Shown here: piece after piece, positions 54,107 through 63,442 of the stretch | Layout: each line of letters opens with the position of its first letter | Numbering within the stretch: position 1 is the stretch's first letter | Source: Rhodobacter sp. | GTDB lineage: Bacteria > Pseudomonadota > Alphaproteobacteria > Rhodobacterales > Rhodobacteraceae | Direction of reading: 5' to 3' | Assembly (NCBI GenBank): GCA_027489175.1 | Contig: JAIYAE010000038.1 | Location: 27,972-91,971, forward strand | DNA: 64,000 nucleotides | Position numbers and translations under genes: made by a program | Notes under the pieces: generated by a model | Seen by the model: the letters and a program-made list of their open reading frames with translations, nothing else | The model's database searches: none | Told to the model about the DNA's origin: nothing

Positions 54107-55189
54107 TTACTCCTTGATGGGCTTCGTGCCCGCGATCGACAGGCCATAGGCCTCAAGCCCCACGAACCGTGGCGCGGCCGAGTTGGTGACGAGCGTGATC
54201 GCCGACAGCCCCAACGTGGACAGGATCTGCGCCCCAAGCCCGTATTGCCGCAGCGTTTGCGGCGAATGTTCGCCCGGTGTCACCATTTTCATCGTGGTGT
54301 CGCGCAAAAGGACGACGACGCCCCGCCCTTCGGCCGCGATGATCCGCATCGCCGCAGGCAACTCGCCACCGCCACCGACGCCCAGCACGTCCTCCAACGG
54401 GTTCAGCGCATGGACCCGCACCAGGACCGGACCAGGCGCCGCAAGGTCACCCTTGGACAGCACGATATGCTCATCCCCATGCGTCTCGTCGGCGAAGACA
54501 CGCATCAACCAGTCGCCGCCATGCGATGAAGCGACGGAACTAACGGCTTTTTCGGTGATCAGATTGTCGTGCCGGCGGCGATAGGCGATCAGGTCGCTGA
54601 TTGTGCCGATCTTCAGCCCGTGCCGCTGGGCAAAGCTGATCAGGTCCGGCAGCCGGGCCATCGTGCCGTCATCGTTCATGATCTCGCAGATCACGCCCGA
54701 GGGGTTGAGGCCCGCCAGACGGCTGACGTCCACCGCTGCCTCGGTATGGCCCGCCCGCACCAGAACGCCGCCGTCGCGCGCCCGCAGCGGGAAGATGTGC
54801 CCCGGTGTCGCAATGTCGGCCGGGCCCTTCGTCGGATCAATTGCCACCGACACCGTCAGCGCCCGGTCCGCCGCGGAAATCCCGGTCGTGACCCCTTCAC
54901 GCGCCTCGATCGACAGAGTGAAGGCCGTTTCGTGCCGGCTGGAGTTCTTCGGGCTCATCAGTGGCAGACCCAGCGCCTCGATCCGAGTGGCGGGCAGCGC
55001 AAGGCAGATCAGGCCCCGCCCGTGCGTTGCCATGAAGTTGATCGCCGACGGCGTGCACATCTGCGCCGGGATCACCAGGTCGCCCTCATTCTCGCGGTCC
55101 TCATGATCCACCAGAATGAACATCCGCCCGTTGCGGGCGTCTTCGATGATATCCTCGGTCGAGGAGATGGCGTCCGAATAATCGGTCAT
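54107..55189 (-). CDS. ribBX: RibBX: DHBP synthase fused to a degenerate GTP cyclohydrolase II domain
   Basis: A 360-residue protein. Residues 1-205 are 3,4-dihydroxy-2-butanone-4-phosphate synthase (LVDHEDRENEGDLVIPA, HGRGLICLAL, SRHETAFT-type region, AGHTEAAVDVSR). The rest is RibA-like, but the zinc site SLRCDCG-type cysteines are absent: the region reads VRVHALNPLEDVLGVGG. This is the RibBX variant, in which the C-terminal part is not a cyclohydrolase and may regulate RibB. A separate ribA must exist. First gene of ribBX-ribH-nusB. Confidence 0.92.
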   Translation of the reverse strand: MTDYSDAISSTEDIIEDARNGRMFILVDHEDRENEGDLVIPAQMCTPSAINFMATHGRGLICLALPATRIEALGLPLMSPKNSSRHETAFTLSIEAREGVTTGISAADRALTVSVAIDPTKGPADIATPGHIFPLRARDGGVLVRAGHTEAAVDVSRLAGLNPSGVICEIMNDDGTMARLPDLISFAQRHGLKIGTISDLIAYRRRHDNLITEKAVSSVASSHGGDWLMRVFADETHGDEHIVLSKGDLAAPGPVLVRVHALNPLEDVLGVGGGGELPAAMRIIAAEGRGVVVLLRDTTMKMVTPGEHSPQTLRQYGLGAQILSTLGLSAITLVTNSAAPRFVGLEAYGLSIAGTKPIKE

Positions 55190-55279
55190 GGCACGGCTTC
55201 CCAAGGGGCTTTGTCAGGGGGCTTTGGCACAGCGTTTATCGTGGCCCGCCCCCAAAGGCCAGAGGGCGGCTGTGTGCAT

Positions 55280-55303
55280 CCCGGCAGGCTCAGCCTGCGC
55301 GGG
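55280..55303 (-). terminator. Hairpin directly after cobS
   Basis: CCCGGCAGG and CCTGCGCGGG arms around CTCAG form a GC-rich hairpin within two bases of the cobS stop (minus strand). No U-tract, so a terminator role is tentative. Confidence 0.4.
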
Positions 55304-55304
55304 A

Positions 55305-56066
55305 CTAGGCCAGACGGGCGGCCAGCACGGCAAGGCAGGCCGCTTCGGCAAGTTGCTGAGATGCGCCAAGGATGTCACCGGTCTGCCCACCAATCCGCGC
55401 CTGTGCGGTCCGGGCCAGCAAGGCCACCGCCAGCGCCGCCGCCGCCAGCATGGGCATGGTCGCCCAGCCTGCCCCCAGCAAGGCCAGGGCCAGCGCCAGA
55501 GCAAGACCAACCAGCGCCACCTGCGCGCTTGGCCGCCCCGTCGCATGGCTTAACCCCGTCGCCCGCGCATTGGGCAAGGCCGCCATCACCAGCCCCATCG
55601 GCGCGCGGCTGACGGCCCCAACGGCGATCAGCGCTCCCCAGTGCCCGCCCGCGGCCAGCACCGTCGCCAAAGCCGACCAGCGCGCCAGCGTGACGAGGAC
55701 CAGCGCCAGCACGCCGTAGCTGCCGACGCGGCTGTCCTTCATGATCTCCAGCCGCCGCTCACGCGTCCAGCCGCCGAAAAGCCCGTCCGCCGTGTCAGAC
55801 AACCCGTCCTCATGCAGGCCCCCCGTCATCAGCGCCATCAGGCCCAGCACGCCCGCCGCCACCACGCCCGGCGTCAGGCCCAGCCACAGGGCCGCGCTGG
55901 CAAAGCCTGCCGCTATCGCCCCCAGCACGGCGCCCACCAAAGGCCAGGCCCAGGCACTGCCCGCCCCGCGCGGGGCATGGTCGGGCACCGGCAGCCGCGT
56001 CAGCAGCGCAAAGCCCGACCAGAGGTCCGGCAGCAGCCGTGGTGCAATGTCGCGGAGGGTGGTCAA
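55305..56066 (-). CDS. cobS: Adenosylcobinamide-GDP ribazoletransferase
   Basis: The last-but-one step of cobalamin assembly: joins adenosylcobinamide-GDP with alpha-ribazole. A 253-residue membrane enzyme with several helices and the family motifs LTRLPVP, HEDGLSDTADGLFGG and RLEIMKDSRVGSYGVLAL. Divergent from cobT with an 81-base gap; the naming (cobS here, cobV in the Pseudomonas scheme) is conventional. No cobalamin riboswitch is seen. Confidence 0.94.
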   Translation of the reverse strand: MTTLRDIAPRLLPDLWSGFALLTRLPVPDHAPRGAGSAWAWPLVGAVLGAIAAGFASAALWLGLTPGVVAAGVLGLMALMTGGLHEDGLSDTADGLFGGWTRERRLEIMKDSRVGSYGVLALVLVTLARWSALATVLAAGGHWGALIAVGAVSRAPMGLVMAALPNARATGLSHATGRPSAQVALVGLALALALALLGAGWATMPMLAAAALAVALLARTAQARIGGQTGDILGASQQLAEAACLAVLAARLA

Positions 56067-56147
56067 AGCGGCTTATCCCGGCTGGCGTTCCTTCGGCCTC
56101 TGGGGTAGCCCGGGCAGCGCCAAGGATCAACCGGGAGACAGACCAAG

Positions 56148-57155
56148 ATGCCGTTCCAGACCCTCGCCCAGTTTCGCAGTCTGTTGAGCAGCCTCCCCGC
56201 CCCGGATCAGACGGCAATTGATGGCGCGATGGCCCGCAACGGCCAGCTGACCAAACCCCCCGGCGCCCTTGGCCGGTTGGAGGATCTTGCGATCTGGATG
56301 GCCGGCTGGCAGGGCACGGACAAGCCCCGTGCCGACCAGCCGCAAATCGTGATATTTGCGGGTAATCATGGCGTTACCGCCCGCGGTGTCTCGGCCTTCC
56401 CGGCCGAGGTGACGGTGCAGATGGTGGGCAACTTCACCCATGGCGGGGCGGCGATCAACCAGCTGGCCCGCGCCTTCGGGGCCAAACTTGACGTCCACGC
56501 GCTGGACCTTGACCGCCCGACTACCGACTTCACCGAAGGTCCAGCAATGACCGAAGCTGAGGTCGTTGCCGCCCTGCAGAAGGGTTTCACCTCAGTCGAT
56601 CCCGCAGCGCATCTTCTGGTGGCGGGCGAAATGGGCATCGGCAACACCACTGTCGCCGCGGCCCTTGCAGCAGCCCTGTACGGCGGCACTGGCTGGGCTG
56701 GGCGCGGCACCGGCGTGGATGACGCAGGCCTCGCCCGGAAAGAGGCCGCCGTAGCCGCAGGCCTTGCCCGCCATGCCGCCGTGCTGGGTGACCCGCTTGA
56801 GATCCTCCGCTGCCTTGGCGGGCGCGAGATTGCAGCGATGGCCGGCGCGATCCTTGGCGCGCGGCTGGCCCGCGTGCCGGTGATCCTTGACGGCTTCATC
56901 GCCTGTGCCGCTGCCGCCGTGCTTGACCGCGCCGCGCCCGGCGCGCTGGACCACTGCGTGGCTGGGCACCTGAGCGCAGAGGGCGCGCATGGCCGATTGC
57001 TGGAAAAGTTGGGGAAAGAGCCACTTCTGTCGCTGGGCCTCCGGCTTGGCGAAGGCTCGGGCGCGGCGCTGGCGATCGGGGTGCTGCAGGGGGCGGTCGC
57101 CTGCCACTCCGGCATGGCTACCTTCGCTGAAGCGGGCGTTGCCGCCGGGGGCTGA
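56148..57155 (+). CDS. cobT: Nicotinate-nucleotide-dimethylbenzimidazole phosphoribosyltransferase
   Basis: Activates dimethylbenzimidazole to alpha-ribazole phosphate for the cobalamin lower ligand (cobU in the Pseudomonas scheme). The 335 residues include [49 protein letters not shown] and [15 protein letters not shown]. The catalytic glutamate of the family lies in the C-terminal LGEGSGA block. GGGAGA precedes the ATG. Divergent from cobS. Confidence 0.95.
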   Translation: MPFQTLAQFRSLLSSLPAPDQTAIDGAMARNGQLTKPPGALGRLEDLAIWMAGWQGTDKPRADQPQIVIFAGNHGVTARGVSAFPAEVTVQMVGNFTHGGAAINQLARAFGAKLDVHALDLDRPTTDFTEGPAMTEAEVVAALQKGFTSVDPAAHLLVAGEMGIGNTTVAAALAAALYGGTGWAGRGTGVDDAGLARKEAAVAAGLARHAAVLGDPLEILRCLGGREIAAMAGAILGARLARVPVILDGFIACAAAAVLDRAAPGALDHCVAGHLSAEGAHGRLLEKLGKEPLLSLGLRLGEGSGAALAIGVLQGAVACHSGMATFAEAGVAAGG

Positions 57156-57252
57156 CCAACCCGCCATAATCCTTAACGGATCATGAATGGGAAACTTAAG
57201 ACCTTGTTTTATTTGGGTAACTCAGACCGTCCCTGCCTGGGACAGCCCAGAC

Positions 57253-60200
57253 TCAGGCCTTCGGCATCGCCAATGAGATCAGCTTGCCGCCCTTCTGATA
57301 GCGCACCTCGGTCTCGGTGATCGCCTTGATGGTCCCGCCATCAATCTTGTCGCCGACCTTCACCTTCTTGTAGCGCCCGTTCGACTGCCGGACGAGGGCA
57401 TAGCGCCGCGAGTCGGTGCCGTAGGTCCCGATCAGGTTGATCCGCGACAGGTTGATCGCGTTGGCAAAGGTCGCCTGCTTGGCCACGCTGGCCTTGGACG
57501 GGATCGACGGGGCGGCGACGGCCACCTCGGGCTCGTTCAGCTCGTCCAGCTCCTCGGGCTTGAGGTCGGCGGGTGGTGCTGCGGCGGTTTCGATCACCTC
57601 CGCCTCCGGCTCGGGCGCGCGGACGGCGGCGGCGACCGCAGCCTCGACCGCATTGCTCAGGTCGCTGGGCCGCGGGGCGGGCCGCATGGAGATGGCGACG
57701 ATCGAGGGGTTCTCGGCCTCAAGCGCCGCGGCGGCCGCAAGCCGCGCTTCGGCCTGTGCCGCAAGCGACGCGCCCTGCGCGCCAAGGTCACCCGTGGCAA
57801 GGCCGGCTGCCCCTTCCGCCGGGCGCGAGGCTGAGGCGGCCGCAAGCACGCTGTCCGGGCGCGGCAGCGGCCGCAGGGTGGCAACCGCGGTTTCGCCTTC
57901 GACCGCCAGGCTGGCATCATCTTCGGGCGCGGCCTCGGGCACCAGACCTTCGGGCCGGGCACGGGGCCGGAAGCCGGCCATCGCCGGGTCAGCGGGGGCT
58001 GGCGCAACCGTGGGGTCCACCGCAGGCGCTTCCCCGGCCGTCACCAGCGAGGCATCGGCCGCGGTCGCCCCTGCCGCAGGCGCGGGCGCGGCTGCCGGGG
58101 CAGCCTCCAATGCGCGGGCAGCGGCGGCGGCGGCGGCAACCTCGGACCGCGCGGGCGGCACCAAGGGCGGCGGGCCGGCGATCAGCATCACCCCGTCAGG
58201 CGACAGGATGCCTTCGGGCGTCGGCACCAAAAGACCACGCGCATCAAACTGATAGACCGTGCCAAAGGCCGGGGGCGGCATCGGCGCTTCGGGGGCCGCA
58301 TCGGTCACAAGGACAGGCACCGGCAAGGCGAGTGCATCCAGCGCCGGGGGGGGCGCGTCCATGGCCGACAGGAAAATCTCATCCTGATCCTCAACCGGGG
58401 GGGCCGCGACGGCAAGATCGGTGGTGACGGCCGTGTCGGGGGCAGGTTCTACCGGCAGCAGGGGTTCGGCAGCGGCAGGGTCTTCGGCTGCAACCGCTTC
58501 TGGCGCTGTCCCCTCGGGTGCAGGTTCTTCGACAACCGTCTCTGGCGCGGCCCCGGCGAGGGTGCCTTGCGGCAGGTCGGTGGCTTCCTCCGGCGCAAGG
58601 TTGATCGGCGCTGCGTCTTCGTCAAGCTGCGTCAGGTCCAGGCTTTCGGTCGCCAAGGCCCCTGCATCCCCAGCCGCAAGGGGAAGACCTTCGGCTTCGG
58701 GAAGGGGGTCGGTCAGACCTTCAGGGTCCTGCAGATCGGCCAGCATCTCATCTTCGACGCCCGGCGCGGTAGGTGTAACCTCACCCTCAGCGGCTGAGGT
58801 GTCTGCCAGTTGGGTCTCGGACGCGTTCTCGGTCGCGTTGCGGGTAAGGTAGAAGGACGACCAGGCCGCGATCAACGCAAGGCACAAAAGCAGTAGCGCC
58901 ACCAGAACCATGAACACCACGCCCGTGCGGTTGCGGGGCGGGGCAGAGGTGCCGAATGTGCCGCCGGGCCGCGCCGGCGAACGAACACCAGACGCCGTTT
59001 GCCCCGCGACGCGGCCGGGTTCCGAAATCGGCGGCTTGCCTTTCGGCTTGGCCCGGGTGCCCGGGATCGAGGGCGCGGTCACAAGGCCCGCAAAGCCCTT
59101 GGCCGGGGCCATCCGGGGCTGGCTTGCCGCAGGTCCGCCAAACTTGGCCGAGGCTGGAGCGGGTGGCGGGGTCACTGGCCGCAGGGCACCATCGACCGCC
59201 GGGGCAGTGCTGGTCCCAGCCGCCGCGCGGCGGCTGGCAAAGGCCACCATGGCCGCCGAGGGTGGGGCGGGCGGGATATCATCGCCATCCACCAGCGACG
59301 GTCCGGACCCGGCGGATGCGTCACCCGCCTTGGCCGCACCCCGCGATACCGGGGCAAGATCGGCGTCGGTGTCGGGGAAGGCTGTGGTATCGGTGACATG
59401 GGCGAAGGGCGCTTCATCCGCCTCGGGGTGATCGGGCTGGGGCTGGTCTGCCGCTGCGGGCGCAACCGATGCCGCCGCTGCGGCAGGACGGGCAACCGGC
59501 GAGGCAATCCCGGTATCGGCCACATCGGCCAGGGCCGCCGACAGGCTTTTTTCCAGATCGTCAGCCGCGTCCGCGGCCTTGGCATCATCCGCCGTCGCTT
59601 TGGCAAAGAACTCGGCAAAAGACTGATCTTCCTGGGCTTTTTCAGCCTTGTCTGCGGGCGCGGCCGTAGCGGATGCCGGTTCTGGTGGCGTCGGGGCCGG
59701 TGCCGGAAGATCGCCGTTCAGCGCTTCTTCCAGACCGGGCAGGGTGTCGTCATCCCCCCCGGCCACGCCGGCCGCAAGCTCGGGTTCCGGCCCGGCGGCG
59801 GGCGTGTCTTCTACAACCGCGACCGGTTCCGTCTGCGCAGGTGCCGCTGGCGGCGGATCCCGCTGCAGCATCACCACCGCCTCACGGTCACGATCAACCG
59901 TCTCACCCTCAGCGAGAAGCGAGGCGGCAGCGGCGGTCGGGCCGAACCAGGGTTCGCCGACAAAGGCGCCGTCTTCGGGGATCGCAACCGTTGATACCGG
60001 GTTCAACCGGTGGGCCACGGCAAATGCCTCAGCCTCATCCAGCGTTTCGCGCGCGACGACCGCGACCTTGACCGTGGCCCCCTTGCCGGACCAGTCGAAC
60101 ACCAGATCCTCAACCGCGTAGGGGGTGCGGCCTTCAAGGGCGGCGGCGATCTGACGGCGCTTTTCCTCACGGCTGGGGCCGGGGGCGTGCACCTCGGTGT

Positions 60201-60405
60201 AAAGGATCTGGCTGGCGGGCAGGATGATCTTGGTGGTCATCCCGAGCGGCGACAGGCCCAGCGCCGTCGTGCGCAGGTAGGACAGGCTGGCGTCAAGGTC
60301 AGGCGCGTCGAAGGCAACCTCGCCGATCGAGAGCCAACCTTTGGGCGTCCGGTGCAACAGCGCGATCAGGTCGCGGCTCAGGTCTAGTGCGAATGTCGGT
60401 TTCAT
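57253..60405 (-). CDS. Very large Pro/Ala-rich membrane protein with PilM-like and PilP/GspC-like ends
   Basis: A 1050-residue protein I cannot assign to a named family. Residues 1-150 resemble the actin-like PilM/GspL cytoplasmic domain (KPTFALDLSRDLIALLHR, IILPASQILYTEVHAPGPSR, VAVVARETLDEAEAFAVAH). A long disordered Ala/Pro/Glu-rich stretch follows. One helix lies at about 500-525 (VVFMVLVALLLLCLALIAAW), then another disordered stretch. The last 90 residues (INLIGTYGTDSRRYALVRQS, KKVKVGDKIDGGTIKAI) resemble the SH3-like HR domain of PilP/GspC. It thus looks like a fused bridge between cytoplasm and periplasm. No pilus genes adjoin. Confidence 0.8.
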   Translation of the reverse strand: MKPTFALDLSRDLIALLHRTPKGWLSIGEVAFDAPDLDASLSYLRTTALGLSPLGMTTKIILPASQILYTEVHAPGPSREEKRRQIAAALEGRTPYAVEDLVFDWSGKGATVKVAVVARETLDEAEAFAVAHRLNPVSTVAIPEDGAFVGEPWFGPTAAAASLLAEGETVDRDREAVVMLQRDPPPAAPAQTEPVAVVEDTPAAGPEPELAAGVAGGDDDTLPGLEEALNGDLPAPAPTPPEPASATAAPADKAEKAQEDQSFAEFFAKATADDAKAADAADDLEKSLSAALADVADTGIASPVARPAAAAASVAPAAADQPQPDHPEADEAPFAHVTDTTAFPDTDADLAPVSRGAAKAGDASAGSGPSLVDGDDIPPAPPSAAMVAFASRRAAAGTSTAPAVDGALRPVTPPPAPASAKFGGPAASQPRMAPAKGFAGLVTAPSIPGTRAKPKGKPPISEPGRVAGQTASGVRSPARPGGTFGTSAPPRNRTGVVFMVLVALLLLCLALIAAWSSFYLTRNATENASETQLADTSAAEGEVTPTAPGVEDEMLADLQDPEGLTDPLPEAEGLPLAAGDAGALATESLDLTQLDEDAAPINLAPEEATDLPQGTLAGAAPETVVEEPAPEGTAPEAVAAEDPAAAEPLLPVEPAPDTAVTTDLAVAAPPVEDQDEIFLSAMDAPPPALDALALPVPVLVTDAAPEAPMPPPAFGTVYQFDARGLLVPTPEGILSPDGVMLIAGPPPLVPPARSEVAAAAAAARALEAAPAAAPAPAAGATAADASLVTAGEAPAVDPTVAPAPADPAMAGFRPRARPEGLVPEAAPEDDASLAVEGETAVATLRPLPRPDSVLAAASASRPAEGAAGLATGDLGAQGASLAAQAEARLAAAAALEAENPSIVAISMRPAPRPSDLSNAVEAAVAAAVRAPEPEAEVIETAAAPPADLKPEELDELNEPEVAVAAPSIPSKASVAKQATFANAINLSRINLIGTYGTDSRRYALVRQSNGRYKKVKVGDKIDGGTIKAITETEVRYQKGGKLISLAMPKA

Positions 60406-60589
60406 GACGCGGGTCTAGCACGAATTGTGAAAGCGCGGGAACGTGCCCCGGACGGTTGATGGCGGTTTATAGCAGCTTTTCGCCGAAAGAAAGAAAAACG
60501 GGTAAAGAGCCGCCAAGGAAGGACTTGTGGCGTGCGTCCCAATCCCTGAAACCACGCGGCAATTGCCCGCGCCCTTGAAGGAGAACCCG

Positions 60590-61288
60590 ATGCGTATCCT
60601 GCCCGCCCTTTTGCTGACCGCCAGCCTTGCCATGCCCCTGCCCGCCCTTGCCGAGGATGCCATGCCCCCGATGATCACCGTAACCGGCACCGGCACGGTC
60701 GAGGCTGTGCCCGATATCGCCACCCTCTCCATCGGCGTGACCACCCAAGGCGAAACGGCCGCTGAAGCGCTGACGGCCAACTCCACTGCGCTTGACGCGG
60801 TGATGGCCCGCCTGACCGCCGCCGGGATCGAGGCGCGGGACATGCAGACATCAAACCTGTCGCTGAACCCGAACTGGACGGGCTATGACAGCTCCTCCGT
60901 CGCGGGGCCGACGATTGCGGGCTATGTCGCGTCCAACATGCTGACGATTCGCGTTCGCGCGCTGGACGGTCTGGGCGCGGTGCTGGATGCGGCGGTGGCT
61001 GACGGCGCCAACACGCTGAACGGCCTGACCTTCGGGCTGGCCGATCCGGAACCCGCCCTGAACGCCGCCCGGCAAGAGGCGGTGGCCGATGCCCGCGCCC
61101 GGGCGGAGCTGCTGGCCGCCGCCGCCGGGGTCAAGCTGGGGCGCGTGTTGTCGATCAGCGAAGTCAGCGCCCCGACCGACCCGGTGCCGATGTTCCGTGC
61201 CGAAGCCTCGGCCGCGCCGGTGCCGGTCGCGGGGGGTGAGTTGGGCCTGTCAGCCAACGTGACGATCCTTTTCCAGATCGTCGAATAA
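60590..61288 (+). CDS. SIMPL domain (DUF541) periplasmic protein
   Basis: A 232-residue exported protein with signal peptide RILPALLLTASLAMPLPALA and a SIMPL domain: ITVTGTGTVEAVPDIATLSI, LNPNWTGYDSS, GYVASNMLTIRVRALDGLG, ARQEAVADARARAELLAAAA. Relatives include E. coli YggE, linked to reduced oxidative stress. AAGGAGA precedes ATG 60590. Divergent from the giant membrane protein. Confidence 0.9.
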   Translation: MRILPALLLTASLAMPLPALAEDAMPPMITVTGTGTVEAVPDIATLSIGVTTQGETAAEALTANSTALDAVMARLTAAGIEARDMQTSNLSLNPNWTGYDSSSVAGPTIAGYVASNMLTIRVRALDGLGAVLDAAVADGANTLNGLTFGLADPEPALNAARQEAVADARARAELLAAAAGVKLGRVLSISEVSAPTDPVPMFRAEASAAPVPVAGGELGLSANVTILFQIVE

Positions 61289-61401
61289 CCCGCTGAAAAA
61301 CGGCGGAAAGCGCAAGTGTTCCGCCGTTTCGGCCATATTTTGCCCAAGTTGTGGAAGATGGTGTAAATGGTACGACCATGGGCAAGGGGCAGTAGGCAAT
61401 A

Positions 61402-62544
61402 ATGCGCGGTGCGTTCAGTTTGGTGGTGGTTGGCGCCACCGTGCTGGCAGCGGGTGCGCTGGTGGTGCTACGGCCACAAATGGTTGAAGGGTTTCTGCCA
61501 CCGGTCGCCATTTCTGCACTGACGGGCCTTGGCGCATCTGGCCTGCGGGACGCGGATGCCACGCCGGCCGATTTCCTGGTCGATTCGCCCGAGGGGCTTT
61601 TGGCCACCGGCCAGATCGCCGCGCAAGAAGGCAACCGTCCGGTCTTCATCGATGCGGTCGTCACCGGCTACACCACCCGCATTTCCGCCGACATTCCGGC
61701 CGAGATCACCACGATCCGGCCGATCCTTGGCTGCATGCCGACCCCGCCGCAACCCGGGACAGTGGTCGGCCACGCAAGCGCCGGCAACAGCGGTCTGGCG
61801 CTTGCGCTGTCCACCTACAACGACAGCCATCTTGCCGCCGCCGTGCAGACCTTCGTTGACCGGTATCGCCGCCTTGGCCCCGACATGACCTTTGATGCCG
61901 GCGGTCCGCCCTATGAAGCCTATGACATCGCCGTCACCGAAACCGAGGCTCCGGTCTATCTTGTGCTTGAGACCGGTGCCGGTAACCGGATGTGGAACCT
62001 GCATCTGGCCCCCGGCGCGCGGATCGAACGGGTGATCCTCTTGGGCGGCGATCAGGCGGGCATCGCCAATCTTGACCCCGTCATTCCGGTCGAGGTGATC
62101 CTGAACGAGGGCTTGGCCAGTTGTGGCATCCAGCCCGCCCATGACCTGAACCCCGGGCATCGGCTGGTGCAGGTCGCCCAAGGGTCAGTGCGGGACCCTG
62201 CCCTGTCGCGGCAGGACGCCGAGGCGCAACTGGCCGCGCTGCGCGATGCGGCGGATGCCTATGACGTCTGGTTCCGTGACAGTTTTGGCGTGCTGGCTGG
62301 GGAAAGCCGCATCGGATTTGACGCCGGTACCCTGTCGGTGATTGGCCCGGTTCCGACCGGGGCCGACCCGAAGGCCGCCTATGACCCGATCGCCGGCGCC
62401 CGGATCCGCACCACACAAGACCAGTTCTTCGAGATCAAGGGGCAGGTCGCCGCTGGCCAGGACTTCACCGCCCGGGTCCGCGCCATTGCGACCGAGTTTG
62501 CGCTGGGCAATCTGGCCACGCTGTCGCAGGGGGTGGATTTCTGA
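61402..62544 (+). CDS. Uncharacterised exported or membrane-anchored protein
   Basis: A 380-residue protein with an N-terminal hydrophobic anchor (AFSLVVVGATVLAAGALVVL). The rest is soluble, with EGNRPVFIDAVVTGYTTRIS, two Cys (ILGCMPTPP, ASCGIQP), GNRMWNLHLAPGARIERVIL and VWFRDSFGV. No family recognised. Its stop shares a base with the start of the next gene (TGATG), so the two are coupled and probably form an envelope pair. Confidence 0.7.
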   Translation: MRGAFSLVVVGATVLAAGALVVLRPQMVEGFLPPVAISALTGLGASGLRDADATPADFLVDSPEGLLATGQIAAQEGNRPVFIDAVVTGYTTRISADIPAEITTIRPILGCMPTPPQPGTVVGHASAGNSGLALALSTYNDSHLAAAVQTFVDRYRRLGPDMTFDAGGPPYEAYDIAVTETEAPVYLVLETGAGNRMWNLHLAPGARIERVILLGGDQAGIANLDPVIPVEVILNEGLASCGIQPAHDLNPGHRLVQVAQGSVRDPALSRQDAEAQLAALRDAADAYDVWFRDSFGVLAGESRIGFDAGTLSVIGPVPTGADPKAAYDPIAGARIRTTQDQFFEIKGQVAAGQDFTARVRAIATEFALGNLATLSQGVDF

Positions 62545-63413
62545 TGCTCCGCCTGCTGATCGGAACCGGCCTTGCGCTCATGGTCCTCGGCTTTGGCGCG
62601 GCGGGCTGGCAATACTGGGCCAGCCTTCCCGCGGCCCCTGCCACACAGGATCCCTCGGCCCAACCGGCTGATGCAGCCCTTGCGCAAGGCGGGTGGCTGG
62701 TCTCGCCAACGGGTGGGTTGATCCCGCGCGACGATGTCCGGGCCTATCTGGCACAGGATCGGCTGGTGCCGGGGCGCAGCGTGACGGTGACCCATACCGC
62801 CCCCCTGACCGCCCTGCTGGCCGAGGGTCAGACCCTGCCTGCCCAGCCCTATCTGCAGGTCTTCGCCGATATCCGCGCGCCGCGCATGGCCGAGGGTCTG
62901 TGCCCGGTGCTGCTGGCCAGCGTCGCACAGGATTGCGCCATCCACAGCGCCCGCGTTGTGCCTGACAGTGTAGATCCCGTCCGCGGCACCGCCCGCTTTC
63001 GGATTGAGCTTGCCTACCGTCTGAAACCCGAAGCCGACCCGCTGCCCGATCTCGGCGCGCATGTCTTCCTGTCCGAAATCCTTGCCGTTGGCGATGACCC
63101 GGCGGCAGTGACGGTCCCGGCCCCGGAAGAGGCGGCCGAACCAGCGGAAGACGACGCCGCACCGGCCGAGGTCGCCAATCCCTTGGCCGCGGCTTCAGTG
63201 ACCGATGCCCTTGCCGCCCTTGTGGCCACGGTCGTGCAGACCTGCAGCGATGCGGAAGACCGGCAGGCCTGCCGTCTTCTGTCGCTGTCACTGGACTGGG
63301 CACCCGGCACCCCGGGCTTTGGGCAGGGCCGGGTCGGCTGGCTGGAACCGCTGCCCGAGGGCATGCTTCTGGCCCCATCGCTTGACCCCGCGCCCGAAGC
63401 CCCCCAGGGCTGA
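62544..63413 (+). CDS. Uncharacterised membrane-anchored protein, partner of the preceding gene
   Basis: A 289-residue protein with a signal anchor (LRLLIGTGLALMVLGFGAAG), then a periplasmic part: QGGWLVSPTGGLIPRDDVRA, CPVLLASVAQDCAIHSARVV, ARFRIELAYRLKPEADPL, an acidic Pro/Ala-rich linker (APEEAAEPAEDDAAPAE) and a terminal pair of cysteines (VQTCSDAEDRQACRLLSLSL). Translationally coupled to the gene before. No known domain. Confidence 0.7.
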   Translation: MLRLLIGTGLALMVLGFGAAGWQYWASLPAAPATQDPSAQPADAALAQGGWLVSPTGGLIPRDDVRAYLAQDRLVPGRSVTVTHTAPLTALLAEGQTLPAQPYLQVFADIRAPRMAEGLCPVLLASVAQDCAIHSARVVPDSVDPVRGTARFRIELAYRLKPEADPLPDLGAHVFLSEILAVGDDPAAVTVPAPEEAAEPAEDDAAPAEVANPLAAASVTDALAALVATVVQTCSDAEDRQACRLLSLSLDWAPGTPGFGQGRVGWLEPLPEGMLLAPSLDPAPEAPQG

Positions 63414-63442
63414 TCGCCCCGGGGTTGGCCTTTTGGCGGCGC

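Noticed and set aside
56067..56147. Cobalamin riboswitch between cobS and cobT
   Set aside because: The gap is only 81 bases and lacks the B12-box GCCACTG.
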